A stretch of DNA of 64,000 nucleotides from Agroathelia rolfsii. Lineage: Eukaryota > Basidiomycota > Agaricomycetes > Amylocorticiales > Amylocorticiaceae. This document shows, piece after piece, positions 1 through 11,273 of this stretch (its first letter is position 1; the number at the start of each line of letters is the position of its first letter). Below the pieces are notes generated by a model. It did not search any database. It was not told where the DNA came from and saw only the letters and a program-made list of their open reading frames with translations. The DNA is taken from positions 1,240,001-1,304,000 of the forward strand of contig JABRWF010000001.1 of NCBI GenBank assembly GCA_018343915.1, given 5' to 3'. The translations under genes were made by a program, and so were the position numbers.

Positions 1-3000
1 CTCTCTTTCCTTGGGCTTTGCTTTACTCAACTTTTACCTTGAAAAACTGACTGTATTGATGACAGATTTAAAGAAAAGATTCACAAATGTGTATACTTCT
101 AAAACGCCAAATAAAGAACGAGAATTGTTTGGTAAGCTTTGTTTGTTGAGGAAGGTGCAGAACTAACGTATGCTCCAACAGTCCACTTGACGGCTGTGAC
201 AGATCGCACTTCCACGAGCATGATTATATCTGACGGTAAGTAAAACGGTGTATTTTGCATGCCTCAAATATTCTTGCTTCCTTTTTATTATTATATATAT
301 CCTTTTATCTTTTCGAGTCTTTCATCGGCTCGATAGCGGATCTCTCAAAGCTATTTGTCTTCTTTTATCTTTTGCGCTTTTGATATTTCTTTTGCTGATA
401 GTTAGCCATGTGCTTTCATTTCCCATTTTTGTCTTGTCTCTCCTATAGTGCGCGAAGCCATCGTCCGAGCGAATCTCCGCATGTTCGCCCTGACATGAGT
501 TGACTTGCATGTGCCCTGACAAGTGACATGCACGGTACCGTCGCCGAGATGGCGACCGCCGTTCATCGATGTTATGTCACCATGCATCGTTATCGGCGGC
601 GGCCTGACAGCGCCCGACCATATGACGAGCATGAATTCAATGTAAACGACGATGACGATATCAGCGTATTGCATTTCGGTCCGGAGGCCCAAACCTTTCT
701 CCTTTCCATTCCCTTCTCCCTTGTAACTTTCGATCTATCAACACCCTGCATTTCACGTACACTTTTTGATTTCTTTTTAGTCATTCATTCATATACATAC
801 GCACGCACGCACATAAACATGCATAAACTGGATATACTACTTGCACGGGTTTAACATGACATTCATCCTTTTTCCATATACCAACAATATCGCAGCACAA
901 TACCACACATCTACATCCATACATTACAATAATCGCAATCCGTTTTCATATCGTTCTCTGCTTAATGCTCCCATTTCCCTTTTCAGCTTACGAATACCTA
1001 GAAAGAAGCGAGCACAAACTAATCTACATTACAATATATCCTTTTTCTCTTAGTCCCCCCTTTCCGCGCACTATCCTCCAAGATTCACATGCTCGCCAGT
1101 TAGCTATGCTTTGCCATAGCGCTATGACGTGGCATGGCACAGGATACGGTGCGCGAGACGGTGCCGTCCCACGGCCTACTGTTATTCATACATGCCCCAC
1201 TCCACCCCCTCTGCCCCAGAGTTATATACCGGTCGGGTCTAGCTATGCTTATTGTGGTTATAAACATGTGCATGTGCTTCACTGTTACTCCTAAGAGACA
1301 GCACGCAGACAGCTGTCAGCGGTAAGAGAAGCACAAGGGGAATAAAGAATTCGAAGGCTTCGATGGAAAGTGGCGAATGGGACTGTCCGTGGTACTAGCA
1401 GCTGAGTAACAGGGAATAGAAGCACAAAAAGGAAGCAAATGAGGGGAATGGGTAGGAATCGGGGGTACCTGTCGCCTGTGTCAATAGTGGGTCGGGTGTG
1501 TGATCATGATGTGTAGCTGTGTGTGTGAGAGTAAGTCAGTATGGGCTTTATCGAACATAGTTGACCGATATGTTCAGTCTGATATACGATTTCACGAGGA
1601 ACGTACTACCACAGGGAGCCGGCCCTTTCGGCATTGACCGCTTGAGTCTATGTTGAGGATGAGCTGGATTATGGTTACAGATGCACATTAACATGCGCAC
1701 AAAACGATGAAGAGCTCCCTTGATATGAGCGTGTTGTGAAATCCTCGGGATTTACAGCGCTATATGATAGCTCTCAGCCCGACGCACGCACATATACTCA
1801 CTCAGCGTGTATTTGTCAGTCCATTATTGGCGTAAGTTCTAGAAAAATGCTGCGGGGAGCGAGCCGATTCAATTGTACATGTCATAGAACCGGACACTAT
1901 GCATAAGATTGCTCCCGCATCGATGTCATAGCTAGCAGTAGCTCTAGAGTGATTATCATCATTCGTTCCTTAATTCCGAGTTCTTGAACAAAGTTTAACA
2001 TCTTCAGTAACTTGAACTTGAAAGAGCCCCTGTATTCAATTGTAGGCCGAGATAGATAGGAGAAGATGATATTTTCTGTGGGTGAGCTACCAGTCATATA
2101 GACCATCTTTGGCTTATACCTTGTGATGGTACATGTTTTGTCTGCTCCGATTCTCCAATTTTTAATGTTCATTACAACGTTAACGAGGAAAGTGGCATTC
2201 GCCGACCAAGTGCTTCCGGCGAACAGAATCGGTACCGAAATTATTCGGGAGCGGGAGTATACCAAAGGCCGTACTCAGCTGTATGAGAGGATGTACATGT
2301 AACCAAAATAGGTCATAGGCAAAAGAATGATCACACAGCTGCGCACATGCGGATGTATGCGCCCGGAATGTCTGCGCCCGTACCCATCATAATCGTTTCA
2401 ACCAAAGTCTTCCAGAATCATTTTCTCACAGTACGTTAGGTGCGTCCAATCGGAAAAACGCAACATGCGCCCGTATTCCGGAAGAGTGGGATCATTTACG
2501 ACAGAATCATTGTAGTCAAGTGCATGAGTATATACATGCACTTCCTGCAGGCTAAACAAACAGTGGAGCTTGAAGAACCTCCACTTCATGGTGAATGATT
2601 ACAAGGCTTTCTCCTTGAACTTCCTATCTGGTGTTCATTATTCTCCACTATGGGCTCGTCATTTGGATCCCGGAGAAGGTATCAGTAAAATCGGAGTCAT
2701 CCGCGGTACTAGTGGGTTATGACAGCACTTTATTAGATAGAAGCCTGGTTGACAGGAGAAAGAAGGAATAGAATGGCTACCATATTGAGATAGGTCCCAA
2801 GCAGTCCTCGATGGCATGCAATGGAAGCAGCAGATAGCTTGCTATGCTTATCCACAGTGCCAGAGTAGTGAACAACGAATACGAGTCCTCAAATCGAGTC
2901 TAATGACTTGTGCGCATTCCAAAGGAGTTATTTTGGACTCCGTGGTGGCTACTGTATTGAGTCACCCCCTTGGATTTTATACGTGATAAAAGGTCTTTGC

Positions 3001-5067
3001 AGACGATCGATGCCAACTCCGCCAGTCTAAGCAGATTCAAGGAGAAACTCTCAATCCTCTAGAACATGTGAATGGCCTAACCGAAGTGAAATGCTATATC
3101 CTCGATGCTACCTACTGGTTCTATACAGAAATGGAATGAGATGATATATTTTCCCGTACTTTTACCTTTATGTTTTTCAATTACGGATACTATTCACTAT
3201 TACTGCCGACAATTTGTCCGTGTGCCTCGCTTTGTAGCCCGCCATGGTCTGCCTGTAAGTTATGTCTGCCCATTGGTTCAAATGTAGCAGAGTCATTCAA
3301 TTGGGTGGGCGTAAAGATCACCCCTGAACGCGAGTTGTGTCATTATTTGATCCGCTTGGATGCAGTCCTTTGTAAGGAATTGAAAGAATAGCCGTGTCAA
3401 TTGCTACGCGTGTCGTGTTTCTCTAGGAAATGGACTATGGTTCCTTGTGCACAGATTTAGACAGGTAACTCAACGGATCAGTGGGCGAATGAACCGCATC
3501 GGCACCTCGTCCGGCTTGCCCGCACGAATGATTGTATATTCCATCTTCTCAGCGACTGGTTTGACGGGTTTTGTAGTCAGATATTTACGTATATATGTAG
3601 CACTACCTGTCTTTACATTGTTTTTGCGCACGATGCGCCAGTGAAATGGCGAATGATGAACGATTTCTCCTATCCATGCAAAAATACAGGCTTATTTCAT
3701 GTACCTGGCAACTCGGAATTTTCTGTTCCATAAGTTAGTCTTGCGGCTGTGGACATCTAAGATTCATATTGGAAATGCAGTCGCAACTTGCGTGAAAGAA
3801 AATAAGCGCACATAAAACGGTGAGCCGCCGCCGGTAGCGGTTCCAATTTTCGCGGTCGAGATGCAGGTGGAGTAAAGGAAGGTCACACCTCCAAGTCGGC
3901 TTCTTTATGCAACGCCCTGAGAAGAGTGTAATCCCAATTGGATCATGCATAACTGGAACGTGTTTATTTTGCTATGGTGTCACTTGCACTTCACGGTATC
4001 CAAGGAAAAGGCGCTCGTTGAGAAAAGGCGGTAGCCCTGAGCACTAGCGCTCGTTTGGTTTCTCCGTCGGAACGCAGTCTACCGCAGACAGACTCCGACA
4101 TTCGCTGCGCTTACTGGGATCAGAACGGAGATATTTAAGACCGATGCGCAAGTTACTAGCTCAATTTGGTGAAAGAGTTGGGTAATGGGCACTTGACCTA
4201 TTTCATTTTGGATAAAATGGAAGCAAGACTTTACTAACGTTTATTTTCTAGCTTGAAATAGGAGTGTCTAAATCTACAGCTCCTCAAAGGGACCCCATTG
4301 TGTAACCTGATTCATCGGGTCTTACGATAGTCTCCCGCGCCAGTGCATGTAACATAGAGATGCAAGTCGGGTAATAAGCCATCGAGTAATCATAAAGAGA
4401 GCATAGAGAGGAAAGACATGGGCATTTGCAGATGATGAGTTCCTCTTTGAGTCTTCGGACAAGAATGTATTTTGAGCGACCCTCAGTATTGCTTTACAAA
4501 AACAACTGAATGTGCAGAGATACAACAAAGAATGAGATTAGCTATGATAGAAGGGATATAGAGCTAAATTGCAGTTTATAAGCATTTGCCCTTTTCCTAA
4601 TTCAACCTCCTAACCATAGAGGTGAGACGAGGATCCGACGGCAACGAACTCTAGAATGAAATAACCATGGTGTGTGTATTTTCAAAGATGGGAAAAAGAT
4701 TTATCTTGAGTGTAGTGACTTGTCGTAGATTGTGCCTTTGAACATAGAGTCGCAACTAAAAGGCCAGGCCAGTCAAGGTCAGCTTCCCATTCATCGTGAT
4801 GGACTCGGTATGAGGGTCTGGCTTGCTGTAGGAACGGAGCCATCCCAGCTCTACAAAATCTAGAGCTGGACTCCATATACGGCACTTACTTGCTAACTTG
4901 GTTTTTCTCCTTTTGGAAAGGACATGCCAGCACATGATTTTCACGTGATATAAATAAATGCATGGCATTAGCCACATGTGCCACTGGCAACTGCAACTTG
5001 AAATCTACTACAGAGCTTTTTTGTCTTATCTCACTGGCAGACTATTGTCACTTCCCAATAGACAATC
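1..5067. other. Upstream region without a recognised gene
   Basis: About 5 kb of moderately AT-rich DNA. I read both strands and found no domain, no run of exons with consistent splice phase, and no RNA gene. The longest open stretches (minus strand near 1903-2265 and 2398-2589) look faintly protein-like, but I could not join them into a model. The last bases before 5068 are the presumed 5' region of the importin gene; no clear TATA box was seen there. Confidence 0.5.
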
Positions 5068-8000
5068 ATGAGTTCCACAGAGCAAATCGCAGGCTACTTG
5101 AAAGACACACTGAGCGCTGATCCTAATGCGCGCATGTCTGCGGAATTGAAAATATCAGAGGCTTCATCTAATCCTGGTCTGCTTTGACTTGACGCGTCTA
5201 TCGTCCTCCACATTCTCATCAACGGCGTCTAGAGACTGGCCTTGCTCTCGGAAGGCTGATCGTCCTACAGGATGCTGATATCTCTCTGAGGCAGATGAGT
5301 TGAATCCTCTCTCAACGCGTTTTATATGTGGATTGACGTTCTATTCACTCAGCCACAATTGTGTTGCGCAAATATGTGAAAGAGAGATGGTCCCCGTATT
5401 GGCAAACGTTCAAAGGCTCCGCACCGTCTCCTGAAGTTTGTCTACCCATATCTTCATATTTTTTTTTCGATATTAATCCCCCCCCCCCCCCAGATTAAAT
5501 CTGAAATTCGCCAAGCTGTTTTCAATGGCCTATCAGATCCCAATCGCAAAATTCGATCTTCATGCGTGAGCTTGAAAGGAAGTGCAAATTCCTCACTTTC
5601 AACTTACATCAAAGAATAGGCGCATACACTATCTTCAATAGCAAACTGTGACTGGCCCGATGAATACCCCGAATTGCTTTCCTCCCTAATTTCACTCCTT
5701 TCATCCGGTTCACCAAACTCTGTGCATGGAGCGATGCAAGTGTTTACCGAGTTCATCAAATCTGACCTCACGGAAGATCAAATCCTCCCTGTTCTTCGCA
5801 ATCTCCTTCCCGTTCTCCTGAACATTTTAGGCTCCACAGACGTTTGTGACAACTTCAGAACCTCCTCTAATGAAATTGTCTTACACATCATATGTAGTAC
5901 ACTCCCCTCACGCGAGCACGTACTATCTCCGTATTCAGGCAATGTGTTACTGCGTTATTCATGGTCAAAGAACAACATCCTCAATCCGTGAAAGAAGCGA
6001 TCGCATCTGTCCTTCCGGTCTGGCTCGAGGCATTCAAAGTACTGCTTTCTATAGATCCTACTCAAGATCTAAAGGCGGATAGCTGGGATGGGCTTGCGAT
6101 TAGGATCCAAACCTTCAGGGTGCGTTGCATCTGACTACTAAAGACGAATAAATTTCAATGTCCTCTACAGACACTCGATACTATCCATACTTCTTTCCCA
6201 AGAGCTCTCACGCCATATCTCAAGGACTTCTTATCCCTTTCTCTTCTCCATCTAAATTCCTTGTATCCCGCATTCCAAGAATATTATGTAAACGCGTCGA
6301 CCCCCGCACCCAGTTCATCTGAGGATGACGAAACTATTGAGCTACCCCAACTTTTGTGTCCTGTTATCGATTTCGTCTCAGCTGTTGTGCGTGGTGGAAA
6401 GGCCCGTGACTGGTTTGAGAAGGACAAGTTGAATAGTCTGATGTCTGTCATATTTAATGTAGCTCAGATAACAGATGAAGATGTGAGTCAACTTTTTCTC
6501 CAACCACATCCTTTTTCTGAATTCGTGAGAGCGCAGGAGGAGACATGGGGATCGAATGCAAATGCATTCGTAGCACAAGAAGACGATGAAACGTCCCCTT
6601 ATGGTGTCCGTGTGGCCAGCTTCGATCTTCTTGCTGTAAGTTTCATCATCAGCCCTATTTTTTCCTGAAAATACTCAAAAATCATTCAGTCTCTGGTAGA
6701 TCGTAGCCCAGCTTTAGTCTCAGCGACGTTCCAGCAGACTATTCAGCATGTCATCAACGCATCAAAACCAGCCCGAGAGGCTGGAGCTGAGAATTGGCAA
6801 GTTTGATCAATTGACTCTATTCAAATTGCTGATACTTTGCATAAAGGTGGAAACCGCTTGAAGCGTCGCTTGCTGCCATTGGCTCTCAAGCGGAGGCGGT
6901 ATTGGATTGCGTTGAAGATGAGCAAGATTCAGGTCGCCCCAAGCCAATTGATATTGAAAGCTTGTTAACCGAGGTCGTGCCTTCTATTCTCAATCTGCCG
7001 CGTACGTTTTTTGCACCTGCACATCAACTCGTATCTCGAAAATTTTAACGATCGTGGCCAGAGCATCCTTTCCTTCAAGGACGCGGATTTGTCTTTGCTA
7101 GTCAATATGCAAGGGCACTTCCAGCACAACTGGCAGGCCAATATCTGGAGGCAGCTATGCAAGTTCTTGAGTCTTCCGATGCGGGCATTCCCGTCAAGAT
7201 ATCAGCGGTCAAGGCTATCAACAAGTGGGTACTGGTCTTTGTGTCTCGTCCTCTACATATTAAATCTTAGTCATGTGTAGTTTCTGTCAGGGTGGTGAGG
7301 AGGCAGTCCTCCTTCCATTCGTTCCTCGTATCGCCAACATTTTGGGACCGTTCCTTCTCTCGACTACCGAGGATACTCTTTCGCTTGTCGTAGAAGCTCT
7401 CTCGGTTGTTGTAGAGGTTGGCGATAGCAAGTGGATGACGCCCGAGCTGGCAGGCTCTCTGACAGGTGCGATCCTTGAAGTTTGGAAACAAAACAACAAG
7501 GGTAAGTGTAAGATGTACCATAACTCTCCTATTTTCCTCATCTTTGTTTCCAAAGACCCTATCATTCTATCTGTGCTATCGGACATTCTGGAGACCCTCG
7601 CTTCCTCTGAGGCATCTGGAGTATATGCGGCTGTGGTCCAAAGCGCTCTTCCTTCTCTTACGCATGCCATTGGCGCTGCAAAGACCGAAGAATCCTGGAT
7701 CGTTTCTGCAGCTATTGAGCTTGTGACTAGTCTCGCCAGTGGTGCTAAAGAGGGCGCGTTGGGCGATGGTTTCTTTGGGATGCTTGCACCCAACCTATTC
7801 ACGTGCTTGCAAGTTGCTGAGGACCGTGACGTTCTACAGGTTGGGATCCAGAAGTTTCCCTCGTTCTTCCTTCTTTATTGATATGACATGCACTAGAACG
7901 GAGTGATCTGCCTAACCCTCGTCGTTAGGAAAGACTGTAACCAGCTGCTCACCTGGAAAGACTCTGAAGGCCAATCTGGTCTTGACAATGTCTTCAAAAT

Positions 8001-9212
8001 CATTGCGAAACTTCTTAACAGCCAAGATGAATCGGGTGGTTTGGCCATTGGCGATCTGATCATCCATCTGCTCCGCCGAGCTGGCGAGTCGGTGTTGCCA
8101 GTTCTACCGCAACTACTCCAAGCCATGTTGGCCCGTATGTTGACCGCGAAGACGGCAACGTTCCTACAGGTTGAGTCCTTCATTCGTTCACAACTGCAAA
8201 AAGTAGTTTAAAAATTGACACATACCTTATCAGAGTCTTATCATCCCCTTCACCTATCTTATCAACAACCAACGCGATACCGTCCTCTCAATGCTCGAGT
8301 CAACAGATGTCAATGGTCGATCAGGACTCGACGTGTTCATCCAGACTTGGTGTGAGAATGCCGAGACCTTCCAGGGCTTTTGGCCATCCCGTATCAGCAC
8401 CATGGCATTCACGCAACTCTACACGGCTGAACGACCGAGTCTGCAAAACCTAACAGTTAAAGGCGACATGATTGTGAATCCTGAGACGAGAAACAGTGAG
8501 TTCGGCTCTTCGCGCCCTTCTTTTTTACTTTTCCGTATACGTGCAGTTCTCATTCGCCTACGATTTCATGATAGCTATCATGACGCGTTCACGAACGAGA
8601 GCGAGTGCGCCTCCCATGCTTGTTCTGAGTAACGTTTTATTTCTTTAGGGACTAATAAAAAATTGGCAGTGCCAACGCAGTTTACGTCGATTCCGTTCCC
8701 GGTCAAGGCGCTCAAGATATTGATTCATGAGGTTCAGTCTGGAGGCGATTCAGCGATGATCACTGCTCAAGATCAACAGTTTGGTGAAGTGGAATCGGAC
8801 GATGGGGTTCGTCCACCCTAATCGGCCCTTGTGCGGAGTTGCTAAATGAGACAAACTTATTAGGACGACGAATGGGCCGATGACACTGAGCAGGGCCTAC
8901 CCAAGGACGAGTTTGGTTTCTTATCCGATATGCTTGGTCCCAAGGGTCTCGCATTTGATAACGATGACATACTGGAAACCAACGACGATGAAGACTTGAA
9001 GAACGATCCAATCTCTCAGATGGACATGCAGGTTTGTACTTAGATTATAGTCTCGGTACAGATTGACAAGCACATTCTGACTTTTACCTGGTCATAGGGC
9101 CATCTCGTTTCCTTCTTCAAGGAGTGCGCTGCACGCAACACTGGTAACTTCTCTGCTGTCGTAGAGAAGCTTACACCGGAAGAGACTATGGTGGTTCGAC
9201 AGATGCTGGCAT
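5068..9212 (+). CDS. KAP114: Importin-9/Kap114-type karyopherin beta
   Basis: Nuclear import receptor of the importin-9 (yeast Kap114) type, known for carrying histones and TBP into the nucleus. The start ATG at 5068 opens MSSTEQIAGYLKDTLSADPN, followed by the importin-beta N-terminal signature (LALGRL, then ADISLRQM, then LRKYVKERWSPYW) across exons 5068-5176, 5233-5298 and 5353-5435. Later exons give IRQAVFNGLSD and IANCDWPDEYPELL, and after an intron ending near 5901 the stretch TPLTRARTISVFRQCVTALF. Downstream come HEAT-repeat helices. Near 8700-9020 there is an acidic loop (DDEWADDTEQ; NDDDILETNDDEDL), typical of this family, and the protein ends FFKECAARNTGNF...VVRQMLA at 9212. More than ten introns of about 50-60 nt, all GT-AG where checked. 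I saw no disrupting stop once spliced. Estimated length about 1,000 aa, normal for the family. It converges with the RS-protein gene, with only 95 bp between stop codons. Confidence 0.9.
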
Positions 9213-9307
9213 AATATACAAATAGCTAAATTGCCGGAATCCGCATAGAAAATATAACAGTGCCATATTACAGGTATCGATAGTAAATAGGTTATACAGT
9301 ATTAACA

Positions 9308-10862
9308 TTAAAACGACATATCCTTGCCGAGGTCCCATTCTCGAACTGCACCTCTCTTCTTGTATTCAATGTCCATGATATTTGGCCCGCTAGATTTGCT
9401 ATGCAACTCCCTTTCTTTTGTGAGGCTGTCTTTGGATATTCCAAGTCGCTCTAGTCTCTTCTTTTCTTCCTTGTCTTCTCTACGCTGCCGGAGAAGTTCA
9501 AGCATGGCGTCCCAACCTTCGTACTCAGCGTTATTAATGAGTCCAGTCGCGGGAACTTTGGGCGCAGAAAGCGGCGCCACATCCAATCGAGGATCGTAGG
9601 AAGGTTCGAAATATTTGTCCATTTTCGATGGAAGATCTGGGCGGGGTTCGGACGGTGTAGGAGAACGGCGCCGCTGAGGGGAAAGCGCTTCTGAATCCGC
9701 TTTCTTTGAGTGCCGGCCCTTCGACTTGCTGATGCCGGAGGATAATGGCTGGGGTCCCGGCGTGACGCTGCGACTGCGACTGCGCTTTCGACGCGAAGAA
9801 TGACGGTCCTCATCGACGACTTTGGTTTTACCCTTTGATTTCCGCCGATATTCACGTACAATATTTTCTTCCTCGGAAAGCGGTGTTGAAGAACGTGAAG
9901 AACGTCTGCGTTTGGAACGAGGCTTTGTATCCTTTTCAGGATCATCATGGCCGGGTGAAGGGCTACGGGTGCGCCTTCGCCTGTTCCTGGTGCTTGGAGA
10001 TTTGGATCGACGTCGCGAGCGGTGTGGGTGACTTGAATCATCTTGGGCTTCTCTTGAATGAATATGGGACGCCCGTTCGTCATCACCATCTTTGCGGCGG
10101 TTCAGTCGTCGACCATCGTCTTCCGTTTGTCTGGATGGTGAATGGAGGGAGCGGCCCTTCTCGTCCCAGTCTCTACGTTTGTTTGCATCATCGCCACGAT
10201 ATCTAGCACTGCTATTTTTTCGATGCCCTTCTTCATCCCTCCGCTCGGGCGACCTCGAGCGACGTGACCGCTTTCTTTCATCTATGGCACCCCTCCAATC
10301 ACCCTCGTTGTAGCCATCACTCCAGCCATCGTTATCTCTTTCCCAGCTTCTGTCTCTCCGCTTCCTATCTCTTCCGCTCCTACTGTCCCGACCACTTCTC
10401 CTTCCTCCACTCATGAGTCTGTTCAAGCGTTCCTCGGCAGCTGCTTTCGCTTCCTCAGCTCTCGCTCTTCTCTCTTGTCGTTCTACTTCTTCTCTTGCAT
10501 CCTTAATCTCCTGCGCAGCAAGAGCCTGTGCACGCAATATTGTTTTATTGTGATCGTCCGTGTTTCGAATGATGGAAGACAAAAATCGTTTATTCGTCCG
10601 GGGTGCATTGCTTTCACTGTTGCATTGACATAAGAAATCAATGCTGAACTTAAAGATGATAAATTGATCTGACATACGGCTCTGGTAGGTATGCTCTATA
10701 TCCAACTTGTGCATAACGCTCAGCCTTCTGCTTGGCCTCTTTGAGAATTAGCTCTGCGACATGGCGGTCGAGGTCGTCGTCGTTGACAGTGGACGGTACA
10801 GAGCTACCCATAGAGGCTCTCACGAGCCCAGAAACAACAGAAGAGAGTGTGGATTTTGACAT
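9308..10862 (-). CDS. Arg/Ser-rich nuclear protein, probably splicing-related
   Basis: Two exons: 10862-10678 and 10616-9308, intron of 61 nt; total 1494 nt, 497 aa, phases close exactly. Residues 1-60 are a helical N-terminus (DLDRHVAELILKEAKQKAER). Residues about 64-90 read NAPRTNKRFLSSIIRNTDDH, which resembles from memory the start of metazoan NKAPD1 (C11orf57). A basic coiled-coil follows (EEVERQERRARAEEAKAAAE), then about 230 residues of RS/RE/RD-rich sequence, and a conserved-looking C-terminal block (KMDKYFEPSYDPRLDVAP, GWDAMLELLRQRREDKEEKK, MDIEYKKRGAVREWDLGK). The RS character implies a nuclear, spliceosome-associated role; this is inference, not a recognised domain assignment. The gene's promoter is crowded by the LINE whose 3' end lies about 120 bp upstream. 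Confidence 0.75.
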
Positions 10863-10971
10863 TTTTCAGGTATACAGCTCAGCCAATGTATCACAAAGCC
10901 AAGGGTCAAGAAATAAGAATAGGAACACTGCGACCGGTTATTGACTGAGTGGAGGCCGTGGGGCAGGTGGC

Positions 10972-10984
10972 AATTACACCGTAT
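10972..10984 (+). repeat. Target-site duplication, left copy
   Basis: The 13-mer AATTACACCGTAT occurs here and again at 16568-16580, exactly bounding the LINE. This is the expected footprint of target-primed reverse transcription. Confidence 0.93.
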
Positions 10985-11016
10985 TATTAAATCCATTTAT
11001 TTATAGTGGCAGTGTC

Positions 11017-11031
11017 AGGCCTGATAGGCCT
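11017..11031 (-). other. Hairpin near LINE 3' end
   Basis: AGGCCT, GAT, AGGCCT: two adjacent palindromic hexamers that can pair as a 6-bp stem with a 3-nt loop, 32-47 nt from the 3' terminus of the LINE. A 3' stem-loop is used by the RT of some LINEs to recognise its own RNA; that role here is inferred. Confidence 0.45.
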
Positions 11032-11273
11032 ATGTTACCACTATTAACGTGTGACAGGAAGTACATGAGGGGTTTGCATATAATAGAGTAGGTGTAAAAC
11101 TTATTGCGATGCTGGTGGGATGAGTGCCCTGCGACGGGGGAGTCCGAAGGCTCGAAATTAGTAAGAGGGTAGCAAAAAGAAGGAAATAAAGGAAGAAAAT
11201 GAAAGTAACACAAGTGGAGATATTTAGATATGAACAGGTAGTTTGCATGATATATGTATAGTGGTAAAAGAGG

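Noticed and set aside
1897..2589. Minus-strand open frames of 121 and 63 codons in the left gene-free region
   Set aside because: Faintly protein-like, but no ATG for the larger frame, no recognised motif and no splice pattern joining the two.
9324..10313. Long open frames opposite and out of frame to the RS-rich gene
   Set aside because: Shadows of the biased RS/RE/RD codons; the minus-strand model has consistent splicing and conserved ends.
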